Source: Achromobacter sp. Root83 (GTDB taxonomy: Bacteria; Pseudomonadota; Gammaproteobacteria; Burkholderiales; Burkholderiaceae_B). From it: a stretch of DNA of 64,000 nt. A program made the position numbers and the translations under genes. Of this stretch, positions 45,396-53,499 are shown in pieces; within the stretch, counting starts at the first letter, position 1, and every line of letters begins with the position of its first letter. The DNA is taken from the NCBI RefSeq assembly GCF_001428845.1, contig NZ_LMIU01000001.1, positions 310,984 to 374,983 on the forward strand, read 5' to 3'. Under the pieces are notes generated by a model, which was not told the origin of the DNA, searched no databases, and saw only the letters and a program-made list of their open reading frames with translations.

Positions 45396-45869
45396 ATGAA
45401 GGGCGAACACCACTACGACGTGACGGTGGACTGGACCGGCAATACCGGCAGCGGCACGTCCAGCTATGCGGCGTATTCCCGCGACCACCTGATCCAGGCG
45501 GCGGGCAAGCCGGATGTGCCGGGTTCCTCCGATCCGGCATTTCGCGGGGATCCGGCGCGCTGGAATCCCGAAGACATGCTGGTGGCGTCGCTGTCCGCCT
45601 GCCACAAGCTCTGGTATCTGCATTTTTGCGCCGTCGAAGGCGTGACGGTGGAGGCGTACCGGGATGAGGCGCAGGGCGTCATGGTCGAAGACCGCGAGCG
45701 GGGCGGTGCGTTTTCGCAGGTCACGCTGCGGCCCCACGTCACCATCCGCGCCGGCGGCGACGCCGCGCTGGCCCAGGCGCTGCACGAGCGCGCGCATCAT
45801 TTCTGCTTCATCGCGAATTCCGTGAACTTCCCGGTGCGGTGCGAGCCCCGCATCATTACCGCTGCCTGA
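45396..45869 (+). CDS. OsmC-family peroxiredoxin-like protein
   Basis: The 157-residue protein belongs to the OsmC/Ohr superfamily. It shows a beta-rich N-terminus (YDVTVDWTGNTGSGTS), the RWNPEDMLVASLSACHKLWY helix with the first reactive cysteine, and a second half ending HHFCFIANSVNFPVRCEP with the second cysteine. Such proteins reduce organic hydroperoxides through the two cysteines. The short spacing to the following acetyltransferase gene (50 bases) suggests a shared transcript. Confidence 0.88.
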   Translation: MKGEHHYDVTVDWTGNTGSGTSSYAAYSRDHLIQAAGKPDVPGSSDPAFRGDPARWNPEDMLVASLSACHKLWYLHFCAVEGVTVEAYRDEAQGVMVEDRERGGAFSQVTLRPHVTIRAGGDAALAQALHERAHHFCFIANSVNFPVRCEPRIITAA

Positions 45870-45919
45870 GCCTCGCCGCCGGGCCGGCATTCCGCCGCCG
45901 CCATTCACCCGAACGACCG

Positions 45920-46495
45920 ATGCCAACGACATTTCCCGATTGGGCTCAAGACCTTCCCGACCTTGGCGTGCCGGGTATGCGCTTGCGCGCCCTGCGCGAG
46001 GACGACGCAGCCGGCTGGTATGCCTATCTGTGCCAGGAAAACGTGACCCGCCACACGAGCTGGCGGCTGGACGGCCCGGGCGACCTGACCGATCTGCTCC
46101 GGGCCTATGCGCAGCCCGAGCTTTCGCACAGCATGCGCCTGGCCATCGCCGGCCCGGGCGACCGGCTGGCGGGCACGATCGGGTTGAACGAGATCGCGCT
46201 GGCGCACCGGCGCGCCGAAATCGCCTACGACATCGCCCCTGAGTACTGGCGGCAGGGGCTGGCCACGAAGGCCTGCGCCGTCGTCAGCGACTGGGCTTTG
46301 CGGATCCTGGGTTTTGCGCGCATCCAGGCCACGGTGCTGGATTCCAACGTGGCTTCGGCGGGCGTGCTGGAGCGCTGCGGCTATCAGCGCGAAGGGCTGC
46401 TGCACGCGTATCGCGTCGTGCGCGGCGAGCCGCGTCACTTCTGGATCTATGCGCGGATCTGGCCGCCTCCCATCGTGGGGGCGGAATGCGGCTGA
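45920..46495 (+). CDS. GNAT acetyltransferase, RimJ/RimL type
   Basis: The 191-residue protein reads MRLRALREDDAAGWYAYL, GTIGLNEIALAHRRAEIAYD, the acetyl-CoA loop EYWRQGLATKAC and SNVASAGVLERCGYQREG, a typical RimJ/RimL-like N-acetyltransferase. ATG 45920 was chosen; a longer frame would overlap the OsmC gene. The target could be a ribosomal protein N-terminus or a small amine; unknown. Confidence 0.87.
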   Translation: MPTTFPDWAQDLPDLGVPGMRLRALREDDAAGWYAYLCQENVTRHTSWRLDGPGDLTDLLRAYAQPELSHSMRLAIAGPGDRLAGTIGLNEIALAHRRAEIAYDIAPEYWRQGLATKACAVVSDWALRILGFARIQATVLDSNVASAGVLERCGYQREGLLHAYRVVRGEPRHFWIYARIWPPPIVGAECG

Positions 46496-46569
46496 CGGCG
46501 GGCGCGCACGGCGTGCGGGCCGGCCGGGTTTGCCGGTAGACTCGCTGCTCTCAGCCTAACGGGAACCCC

Positions 46570-47124
46570 ATGACTTCCGCCTTGCTTGTGATCGACGTCC
46601 AGCGCGCGCTGTTTGAAACATCGCCGCCGCCCTTTGACGCCGCCGCCGTCCTGACCCGCATCAATGCGCTGGCCGATCGCGCCCGGGCGGCCGGCGCGCC
46701 GGTCATCTACGTGCAGCACGAAAGCCCGGGCACGATGATGGCGCATGGCGGATCCGGCTGGGACCTGGACACGCGCCTGACGCCGGCCGAAGGAGACATC
46801 CGGATCCGCAAGACCACGCCCGATTCCTTTCTGCGCACCGGGCTGGCGCAGGTGCTGGCCGACGCCGGCGCGACGCAGCTCGTGGTGTGCGGCTACGCCA
46901 CCGAATTCTGCGTGGACACCACGGTGCGGCGCGCGGCGGGGCTGGGCCTGCCCGTCACGCTGGCCGCCGATGCCCACACCACGCACGACAAGCCCCATGC
47001 CAGCGGCGCACGGATCCGGGACCACCACAACGCTACGCTGCCGGCCATTTCCAGCTTCGGCGTCAAGATCGCCGCCGTGCCCGCGGCGGAAATCTACGCC
47101 TGCGGCCAGGCGCACGAATCCTGA
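46570..47124 (+). CDS. Cysteine hydrolase, isochorismatase family
   Basis: The 184-residue protein has the isochorismatase-like fold: SALLVIDVQRALF with the catalytic Asp, RIRKTTPDSF with the lysine, and VVCGYATEFCVDTTVRRA carrying the nucleophilic cysteine and the cis-peptide region. These enzymes hydrolyse amides such as nicotinamide, ureidoacrylate or N-carbamoylsarcosine; the presence of Cys makes an amidohydrolase more likely than true isochorismatase. The stop overlaps the next start by one base (TGATG), so they are coupled. Confidence 0.88.
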   Translation: MTSALLVIDVQRALFETSPPPFDAAAVLTRINALADRARAAGAPVIYVQHESPGTMMAHGGSGWDLDTRLTPAEGDIRIRKTTPDSFLRTGLAQVLADAGATQLVVCGYATEFCVDTTVRRAAGLGLPVTLAADAHTTHDKPHASGARIRDHHNATLPAISSFGVKIAAVPAAEIYACGQAHES

Positions 47125-47348
47125 TGGATCCTGAACTGCTTTCCCTGCTGGTGACCCGTGAAATGCCCTTTGGCAAGTACAAGGGGCGGCTGATAGCCGA
47201 CCTACCCGGGCGGTATCTGGCGTGGTTCGCGCGCGAGGGCTTTCCGCCCGGCGAACTGGGGCGCCTGCTGGCCTTGATGCATGAACTGGACCACAACGGC
47301 CTGTCTACGCTGCTGGATCCGTTGCGCAAGTCCCGCAAGGCCCCCTAG
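47124..47348 (+). CDS. DUF3820 family protein
   Basis: The 74-residue protein has MPFGKYKGRLIADLPGRYLAWFAREGFPPG, the signature of DUF3820 (also named a putative quorum-sensing-regulated virulence factor family). The FGKYKG...I.DLP..YL.W segment resembles the small nucleic-acid-related module of exonuclease-associated proteins. Its start overlaps the isochorismatase-family gene stop. No experimental function is known to me. Confidence 0.8.
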   Translation: MDPELLSLLVTREMPFGKYKGRLIADLPGRYLAWFAREGFPPGELGRLLALMHELDHNGLSTLLDPLRKSRKAP

Positions 47349-47502
47349 GCGCCCCGCGCGAAACGGCGGGAAACAACTGGTCCGGATTGTGTAGCGTCTT
47401 GGCACGGCCGCCGGCGGCGGCTAAGGCTACGATAGTGCGGCGCGTTCCGGCGCGGGCCATCGGCTTCGCGGTCGCCCGCTTGCTCATCGAAGAGAGGTTG
47501 CC

Positions 47503-47832
47503 ATGCATAAACACCACGTCTCCGCATTCCTGCTTGCCGCCCTGTGCGCGGCCGGCGCCGCCCAGGCGCAGAACGCCGCGCCTCCCGGGCAGGAAATGCA
47601 GTTTCCCAGTACCCGCTCCAAGGACGGCAGCCTCTCGCCGCCTTCGACGCTGCGCATGACGGTCTCGCCCGAAGCCGGGTCGCGGCCCGTCGCGGTCGAG
47701 GATTCCCCAGAAAGCCGGGCGCAGTTTGTCCGCTGCCGCCAGGTATCTGACCGCGCGGCCGTGGACAATGCCCAGATGCAGGCCGGTTTGGCGCAATGCC
47801 TGAAGGAACTGGAGCAGCGCCGTCAACAATAG
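47503..47832 (+). CDS. Small secreted hypothetical protein
   Basis: The 109-residue protein has a clean signal peptide (HVSAFLLAALCAAGAAQAQ) and a mature, Ser/Pro-rich and charged part with one cysteine (FVRCRQVSDR) and a helical end (AQMQAGLAQCLKELEQRRQQ, with a second Cys). AGAGAGG lies seven to thirteen bases before the ATG. It is not recognised. Probably periplasmic. Confidence 0.65.
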   Translation: MHKHHVSAFLLAALCAAGAAQAQNAAPPGQEMQFPSTRSKDGSLSPPSTLRMTVSPEAGSRPVAVEDSPESRAQFVRCRQVSDRAAVDNAQMQAGLAQCLKELEQRRQQ

Positions 47833-47923
47833 GGCGCAGGCCGGGGAGGGGGCTGGATTACATGCGGGCGGAGCCGAAGCGAGTACACTTGTCCGCCGTT
47901 TTGCTTTCAGCCCAGAATTCTCC

Positions 47924-49177
47924 ATGATTTCCACCGCATGCGGCGTCGACTTCGGCACTTCCAACTCCACCGTAGGCTGGAGCCGCCCCGACCAGCGCGC
48001 GCTCCTCGCCTTGGAAGACGGCAAGACCACCTTGCCGTCGGCCATCTTCTTTCATGACGAGGACGCCGAGGTCAGCTATGGCCGCGCGGCCATCTCCGAC
48101 TATCTGGCGGGCTACGACGGGCGCTTGATGCGTTCGATGAAAAGCTTGCTGGGCAGTTCGCTGATCGACGGCTCGACGGAAATCCAGGGCCGTTCGATTC
48201 CGTTCCGCGTGTTGCTGACGCGCTTCATCGGGGAATTGAAGCAGCGCGCCGAGCAGGCCGCTGGCCGCGGTTTCACGCGCGCCGTGCTGGGCCGGCCGGT
48301 GTTCTTCGTGGATGACAACCCTGCCGCCGACCAGACGGCCCAGGACACACTGGGCGAGATCGCGCGCAGCGTGGGGTTCACCGATATCGAATTCCAGTTC
48401 GAGCCCCTGGCCGCCGCCTTCGACTACGAATCCCAGATCGACCGCGAAGAGCTGGTGCTGGTCATCGACATCGGCGGCGGCACGTCGGACTTCTCTCTGA
48501 TCCGCCTGGGGCCGGGGCGGGCCGCCAAGCCGGACCGCAGGGACGACATTCTTGCCTATGGCGGGGTGCATATCGGCGGCGTGGATTTCGACAAGCAATT
48601 GAGCCTGGGGCATGTCATGCCGCTGCTCGGCCTGGGCAGCCAGCTACGCAGCGGCAAGGACGTGCCGTCGACGCAGTACGGCAACCTGGCCTGCTGGCAC
48701 ACCATCAACCAGGCCTACACGCGCAAGGCCGCCGAGCACTTCGCCTATATCCGCGCCGAAGCCGGCGACCGCGAGAAAATCGACCTTCTGCTCAACCTGG
48801 TCAAGGAACGCGCGGGTCACTGGGTGGCGGTGCAGGTGGAAGAGGCCAAGATCGCCCTGTCCGAGGCGCCTGCCGCGCGCATCGACCTGTCGCGCGTCGC
48901 GCCCGAGCTGGGCGTGGAAGTGACGCGCCCCTCGTTCGACGCCTGCGTGGGCCGCCTGATCGAAAAAGTCGAAGCGACCGTGGGCCAACTGCTGCGCGAC
49001 GCCGGTGTGGCGACGGCGGATGTGGACACGGTGTTCTTCACCGGCGGCTCCAGCCGCGTGCCGCGTCTGCGCGAAACCGTGTCGGCGCTGGTGCCGACCG
49101 CGCGCAGTGTGGAAGGCGACCTCTTCGGCAGCATCGGCGCGGGCCTGGCGCTGGACGCGGTGCGCAAGTTCGGCTGA
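47924..49177 (+). CDS. Hsp70-family protein, YegD type
   Basis: The 417-residue protein consists of an Hsp70 ATPase domain only: CGVDFGTSNSTVGW (phosphate 1), VLVIDIGGGTSDFSLI (phosphate 2) and VFFTGGSSRVPRL (adenosine). There is no substrate-binding domain or lid, as in E. coli YegD (450 residues). It is therefore an actin-like ATPase of the YegD branch with unknown client. The gene has its own start, 91 bases after a small secreted-protein gene. It is the second non-DnaK Hsp70 in the window. Confidence 0.9.
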   Translation: MISTACGVDFGTSNSTVGWSRPDQRALLALEDGKTTLPSAIFFHDEDAEVSYGRAAISDYLAGYDGRLMRSMKSLLGSSLIDGSTEIQGRSIPFRVLLTRFIGELKQRAEQAAGRGFTRAVLGRPVFFVDDNPAADQTAQDTLGEIARSVGFTDIEFQFEPLAAAFDYESQIDREELVLVIDIGGGTSDFSLIRLGPGRAAKPDRRDDILAYGGVHIGGVDFDKQLSLGHVMPLLGLGSQLRSGKDVPSTQYGNLACWHTINQAYTRKAAEHFAYIRAEAGDREKIDLLLNLVKERAGHWVAVQVEEAKIALSEAPAARIDLSRVAPELGVEVTRPSFDACVGRLIEKVEATVGQLLRDAGVATADVDTVFFTGGSSRVPRLRETVSALVPTARSVEGDLFGSIGAGLALDAVRKFG

Positions 49178-49268
49178 GCGGGCCGGATCCCGGCGGGGCA
49201 ATGGTAAGCTGCAATGCGTGCCCGAGGCGGCCCGCCGCCTGTCCGTTTCAACAGATCAAGACGCCCTC

Positions 49269-49856
49269 ATGACCCGCCCCATCGATTCCCATCTTGTCGA
49301 AACGCTGGTAACCAGCGAAGCGTCGTACGACGGCAGCTTCCTGAAGATCCGCCGCGATACCGTCAGCTTGCCCAACGGCAACACCGGCATCCGTGAATAC
49401 GTGGTGCATCCGGGCGCCGTGGTGGTGATTCCGCTGCTGGATGACGGCCGGGTCTTGCTGGAACGGCAGTTCCGCTATCCCATCGGCCGCGTCATGACCG
49501 AGTTTCCCGCCGGCAAGCTCGATCCGGGCGAAGATCCGCTGGTCTGCGCCAAGCGCGAGCTGCTTGAAGAAACGGGCTACACCGCCGACCAATGGGCGCA
49601 TGCCGGGGGGCTGCACCTGGCCATCGCCTATTCCACCGAAATCATCCACATCTTCTTCGCGCGCGGCCTGCGCGCGGGGCCGCGCCAGCTCGATCAGGAC
49701 GAATTTCTGGACGTGATCAGCGCGCAGCCCGCCGACCTGATAGACGCATGCAGCAAGGGCGAAGTCACCGACGCCAAGACGCTGACCTGCGTGCTATGGA
49801 TGCAGAACGTGCTGTCCGGCGCCTGGAAGCTGGACTGGCGGAACAACGCCGCCTGA
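49269..49856 (+). CDS. Nudix hydrolase, ADP-ribose pyrophosphatase-like
   Basis: The 195-residue protein carries a full Nudix box at GKLDPGEDPLVCAKRELLEE followed by TGY (GX5EX7REUXEEXGU). The upstream VVHPGAVVVIPLLDDGRVLL and RQFRYPIGRVMTEFPAG segments mark the ADP-ribose pyrophosphatase (NudF) branch, which hydrolyses ADP-ribose to AMP and ribose 5-phosphate. ATG 49269 gives the family start. Downstream, after 28 bases, is a ferredoxin gene in the same direction. Confidence 0.9.
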   Translation: MTRPIDSHLVETLVTSEASYDGSFLKIRRDTVSLPNGNTGIREYVVHPGAVVVIPLLDDGRVLLERQFRYPIGRVMTEFPAGKLDPGEDPLVCAKRELLEETGYTADQWAHAGGLHLAIAYSTEIIHIFFARGLRAGPRQLDQDEFLDVISAQPADLIDACSKGEVTDAKTLTCVLWMQNVLSGAWKLDWRNNAA

Positions 49857-49884
49857 GGCGGCTTGCGCAAGCCCGCGTCAGGCC

Positions 49885-50217
49885 ATGCCCGCGTATCCCG
49901 TTCTTGTCCAGCCATCCGGTCTGCGCTTTGACGCCGAGACCGGCACGCCGCTGCTGCTGGCGGCGCAAACGGCGGGCATCAAGCTGCCCAGTTCCTGCCG
50001 CAACGGCACCTGCCGCGCCTGCATGTGCCTGATGCTGGAAGGCTCGGTGGTGTATGGGATCGAATGGCCGGGGTTGTCGCGCGACGAAAAGGAAGAAGGC
50101 TGGATCCTGCCCTGCGTGGCGCAGGCCGTATCCCCGCTGGAAATCCAGGCGCCGCACGCGGCGCCCATCGACACCACCCCCGCGCCGGTTCGTCCGCTTA
50201 CCGGAGCCAGACGCTAA
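49885..50217 (+). CDS. Plant-type 2Fe-2S ferredoxin
   Basis: The 110-residue protein has the ligand pattern C38-x4-C43-x2-C46 ... C77 in SSCRNGTCRACMC and WILPCVAQA, typical of plant-type [2Fe-2S] ferredoxins and the ferredoxin modules of reductases. No other domain is present, so it is a stand-alone electron carrier. Its 3' end overlaps the convergent membrane-protein gene by 20 bases. The electron partners are unknown. Confidence 0.88.
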   Translation: MPAYPVLVQPSGLRFDAETGTPLLLAAQTAGIKLPSSCRNGTCRACMCLMLEGSVVYGIEWPGLSRDEKEEGWILPCVAQAVSPLEIQAPHAAPIDTTPAPVRPLTGARR

Positions 50218-50674
50218 GCGCGTGCCCGGGCAGGAGCGCGGCTGCCATGCCTGCCGCCATGCCAAGCACCATGCCGCCGAAGGGCGGCGCGTCCACCGAA
50301 AGCGCCGCGGCGATGCCCAGCCGCGCGCCCAGGATCATGCCGACGGCCATCAGCACGGCGCAGATCGCGCGCGCCGCCAGAGGCGGCGCCGCGCCTTGCG
50401 TTCGGGGCCACGGCAGCAGGGCCGCCAGCGCCATCGCGGCACTGCTAACAGGCATCAGCGTTGCATGCCGCCACGCCAGTTCCGCCAGGCTGCCCGGTGC
50501 GCCGCATCCGCTGACCAGCAGCGCGGCCGGAATGCGCCAGGCGTCGACCAGCAGGCCGGCGGCCATGGCCGCCGTGCAGGCCAGCCATAGGCCCGCCGTG
50601 CCGGCCGCGGACGGCAAGCAACGCCTAGCCGTGGCCGGGGCAGGCTTTTCGGGCCTCGACGTCGTAACGGTCAT
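50198..50674 (-). CDS. Hypothetical membrane protein
   Basis: The 158-residue protein has about five hydrophobic helices, for example LWLACTAAMAAGLLVDAW, TLMPVSSAAMALAALLPW, ARAICAVLMAVGMILGARL and GGMVLGMAAGMAAALLPGH. No family is recognised with confidence. The proposed start at 50674 lies 50 bases inside the end of the DUF899 gene; a later start at a Met near the first helix is also possible. It overlaps the ferredoxin gene at its 3' end by 20 bases. It is probably the last gene of the ArsR operon. Confidence 0.6.
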   Translation of the reverse strand: MTVTTSRPEKPAPATARRCLPSAAGTAGLWLACTAAMAAGLLVDAWRIPAALLVSGCGAPGSLAELAWRHATLMPVSSAAMALAALLPWPRTQGAAPPLAARAICAVLMAVGMILGARLGIAAALSVDAPPFGGMVLGMAAGMAAALLPGHALSVWLR

Positions 50675-51326
50675 GGTGGCGCACCCAGTCGCCCAGGTCG
50701 AAGTGGGGGCCGTTCTCGTTGCGGCCCAGCGGAGCAAGGTCCAGGTAGTTGTAGGCGCCCGCCAGACGTTCCACCCCGCGCTCGAAGGTCGAGTAGGTGT
50801 GGAAGATCTCGCCATCGGGATCGCGGAAGAACGCGCTTGCGCCCGGCCGTTCCTCGACGTCTCCGTCGGCCTTGGGCAAGGAAGCGCACAGGTCGAAGTT
50901 GAAGTCGCAGCCCTCGGACGAGTACCAATCGAAGTTCCAGCCCATGCGCTGTTTGAACGCGGCCAGCTTGGGATAAGGCGCGCGCGACACGGCGACCACG
51001 GAAATGTCATGGTGGCGCAAATGCATCAGGGCGCCCTCCAGGTGGTCGGCCAGGAACGAACAACCCACGCAGCCTTCCTCCCAGTCGGGACTGAACATGA
51101 AGTGATAGAGGATGAGCTGGCGCTTGCCCTGGAACAGGTCGGCCAGGCCGTGCGGGCCGCTGGCGTCCAGGAACTGGTAGGCCTTGTCCACCTTGACCCA
51201 GGGCAGGGCCAGGCGCTCGCGCGCCAGCGCGTCCTGGGCATGGGTCAGCGCTTTTTCGCGGCTCAGCAGGGCCTCGCGCGCGGCGTTCCATTGGTGGCGG
51301 GATACGACAGGGTGATCGGTTTGCAT
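50625..51326 (-). CDS. DUF899 thioredoxin-like protein
   Basis: The 233-residue protein is a DUF899 family member with a thioredoxin-like fold. It contains LPWVKVDKAYQFLDASG, LILYHFMFSPDWEEGCVGCS with a CxxC (as in the thioredoxin active site), a HHDISVVAVSRAPYPKLAAF core, and the C-terminal LGDWVRHHDRYD. DUF899 genes often sit with SRPBCC and ArsR genes, as here. The redox or dioxygenase-associated role is not established. Confidence 0.88.
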   Translation of the reverse strand: MQTDHPVVSRHQWNAAREALLSREKALTHAQDALARERLALPWVKVDKAYQFLDASGPHGLADLFQGKRQLILYHFMFSPDWEEGCVGCSFLADHLEGALMHLRHHDISVVAVSRAPYPKLAAFKQRMGWNFDWYSSEGCDFNFDLCASLPKADGDVEERPGASAFFRDPDGEIFHTYSTFERGVERLAGAYNYLDLAPLGRNENGPHFDLGDWVRHHDRYDVEARKACPGHG

Positions 51327-51385
51327 CGTACGACTCCTTGGCGTGGCGGGCCTGGCGGCCCGGACAGGGCGCGAACGGCCGCGAT

Positions 51386-51847
51386 TCAGGCCAGACCCGC
51401 CAGATGATCCGCAAGCCGGTCCATCGCGCCCGACCAGCCATGTTCATGGCCGTCTCGCGTGGCTTGATCGACGAACGGGGTCTGCAGGAAGGCAAGGTCG
51501 GTGCCGGTGCCCGCAGCGGTGAATTCAAGGGTGATCAGGGAGGTCTCTTCGGGCGTGTCGCGCCAGGCCCACGTGAAGACGAGCCGGCGCTGCGGCTCCA
51601 CTTCCTGGTAGCGTCCGCTGGCATAGTGTTCCCGCCCGTCCTCGGTTGCGAAGCCGATGTGGTAGGCGCCGCCCGCGCGTACGTCCGTTTCGGCCAGCAG
51701 CACGCGCCGGGTTCCGGCCGGGCCGAACCAGCGCGTCAGCGCTTGCGGGTCCGTCCAGGCGCGCCAGACGCGTTCGACGGGGGCGTCGAAGCGTCGCTGG
51801 AGCCGGAGTTGGATGGGGGCGTCGGAGGTGGGGTTTCGGTCTGCCAT
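51386..51847 (-). CDS. SRPBCC (AHSA1-like) protein
   Basis: The 153-residue protein has the START/Bet v1-like fold of activator of Hsp90 ATPase homologues: IQLRLQRRFDAPVERVWRAW, RWFGPAGTRRVLLAETDVR, GGAYHIGFATEDGREHYASG and DGHEHGWSGAMDRLADHL. Such proteins bind hydrophobic ligands. The gene overlaps the 3' end of the upstream ArsR gene by 112 bases in another frame. Confidence 0.88.
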   Translation of the reverse strand: MADRNPTSDAPIQLRLQRRFDAPVERVWRAWTDPQALTRWFGPAGTRRVLLAETDVRAGGAYHIGFATEDGREHYASGRYQEVEPQRRLVFTWAWRDTPEETSLITLEFTAAGTGTDLAFLQTPFVDQATRDGHEHGWSGAMDRLADHLAGLA

Positions 51848-52185
51848 GGGTGGATTTCCTCTTCGTGATAGAGATACCGTGCCAGCGAATCGAGTTGCCC
51901 GTTCCAGAACCTTTCATAGCGGGCAAGCCAATCGGACGCGGCGCGCATGGGTTCGGGCGACAGCGTGCAGTTCACGACCCGCCCGTCCTTGGCCCGGGCG
52001 ATCAGGCCGGCGTCTTCCAGCACCCGCAGGTGCTTCATGAAGGCGGGCAGGGACATGGCGTGGGGCCGGGCCAGCGTGCTGACAGACGCGGCGCCCTGCT
52101 CCAGGTCGGCCAGCACCCGGCGCCGCGTGCCATCCGCCAGCGCCGAAAAAATGCCATCGAGTGTGTCGTCGTTAAAGTTAACCAT
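51736..52185 (-). CDS. ArsR-family regulator
   Basis: The 149-residue protein has a winged-helix ArsR domain: LDGIFSALADGTRRRVLADL, the recognition region SVSTLARPHAMSLPAFMKHLRVLEDAGLI and a wing RAKDGRVVNC. The family normally ends near the LARYLYHEEEIHPW segment. Here a Pro/Ser-rich tail continues to 51736 inside the SRPBCC gene. No metal-binding cysteines are seen, so it belongs to the non-metal branch that pairs with SRPBCC genes. It likely regulates this operon. Confidence 0.88.
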   Translation of the reverse strand: MVNFNDDTLDGIFSALADGTRRRVLADLEQGAASVSTLARPHAMSLPAFMKHLRVLEDAGLIARAKDGRVVNCTLSPEPMRAASDWLARYERFWNGQLDSLARYLYHEEEIHPWQTETPPPTPPSNSGSSDASTPPSNASGAPGRTRKR

Positions 52186-52285
52186 AAGGTTAAGTTTTAG
52201 GCCGCAACTCCTGCCATGTCAAGATGGAGGAATCGGGAATTTCCCTAGGGGGCGAACGAAGCGCGCGCGGCGGCGGCCGCCGCGC

Positions 52286-53485
52286 TTACTTGCCGCGCGG
52301 CTTGATGATGTCGCAGGCCGCGGCCCCCTCGCTGGCCTGCGCGCCATCGCCCAGCAGGGCGCGCACGCCGCAGATCGATCCGAACATGCGCTTGCTGTCG
52401 TGCCCCACGCCGCCCACTTCGAAGCTGGCATGGCGCAGGACGACGGGCTTGGCGCCGCGCGCGGCCAGTACGTGCTCGTACTGCACATAGCCCGTGCCGC
52501 GGGCCAGGCGGGTGGCGCCCTGGGCCTCGGCGCCGCAGGCCTTGTCCAGCAGGCGGTGTTCCGGGTTGTTGTCGGCGCCGCCCAGCAGGTAGATGACGTC
52601 GCGCGCCGCGTAGCGCACGAAGAGCCTGGAATCGTCCGTTTCCCGGGCGTACGCGGGCAGCTTGTCCGTGCCGTACTTGTATTGGTTGTAAGTGGGGCAG
52701 ATGCCGCGTTCGTAGGGCGCATAGCCCTTGCCGTCGGCGCGCGGCCGTTCGTTCGTCAGGTACAGGTACGAGGACGGGTTGGCGATGACGTAGCGCAGCG
52801 CCAGCCCGTCGCGGCGCAGCAGGCCGTCGATGTTGTTCAGCACCGCGTAGCGATGCACGAGCTGCGCGCCGGCGGAATGCCCCGCCAGCACGATGCCGGC
52901 CAGGGAGGCCAGGCGCTTGCGGTCGTCCAGGCTGCGCAGCAGGTCGTCGAGCACCTGGAAAGAACTTACCGGCGCGGGCCGGCCCGCCGCCTGGATGCTG
53001 TCTTCGCCGTCTTCCCAACTGGCCTTGCGCCAGGCCGCCATGCCGCCGAAGCCCGAGTCGATCGATCCCGGAAAGCGCGGCGCCAGGATCAGCGTGTCGC
53101 GTGCCCGGCCGGCGTTGCCGGCCACCAGGGCGGCGGCGGTTTCGTAATAGTGGTCGGCATCGCGCTTGACGCCGTGGACGACGATGAGCACCTGCTTGAT
53201 GGTGCGCAGATCGTCCTTGGCCAGGTCGCGGTTGGCGTAGACCGGCATCTTGTACCGGTGCCCGGGCTTGCCGAGCTCGACCGTCTGCCAGCGCAGGGGC
53301 GCCGCGCGCTTGGGCGAGGGCTCGGCTTCATCGTAGTTGTAGGGATCGGGCAGCGGTGTCTGGGCGTGCGCGCCCAGGGGCGTCAGCATGGCCGTCATGG
53401 CCAGTGGCGCCGCCAGGCGGCGCGCCACGCGCAGCGCGCAGGCACGCCATGCCTGGGACGAAGCGGTTGCAGACGCGCGGCGCAT
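52286..53485 (-). CDS. Secreted alpha/beta hydrolase
   Basis: The 399-residue protein has a signal peptide (long n-region; hydrophobic core ending AHAQ) and an alpha/beta hydrolase core: IVVHGVKRDADHYYE (oxyanion region), IVLAGHSAGAQLVHRY with the nucleophilic serine in GHSAGA, and a GGVGHDSKRMFG segment near the C-terminus with the probable catalytic histidine. The substrate is unknown; an esterase or polyhydroxyalkanoate-type depolymerase is possible but unsupported. It precedes the FNR gene in the same orientation with 14 bases between, so FNR and hydrolase may share a transcript. Confidence 0.8.
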   Translation of the reverse strand: MRRASATASSQAWRACALRVARRLAAPLAMTAMLTPLGAHAQTPLPDPYNYDEAEPSPKRAAPLRWQTVELGKPGHRYKMPVYANRDLAKDDLRTIKQVLIVVHGVKRDADHYYETAAALVAGNAGRARDTLILAPRFPGSIDSGFGGMAAWRKASWEDGEDSIQAAGRPAPVSSFQVLDDLLRSLDDRKRLASLAGIVLAGHSAGAQLVHRYAVLNNIDGLLRRDGLALRYVIANPSSYLYLTNERPRADGKGYAPYERGICPTYNQYKYGTDKLPAYARETDDSRLFVRYAARDVIYLLGGADNNPEHRLLDKACGAEAQGATRLARGTGYVQYEHVLAARGAKPVVLRHASFEVGGVGHDSKRMFGSICGVRALLGDGAQASEGAAACDIIKPRGK

Positions 53486-53499
53486 GGCGCGGCTGCCGT

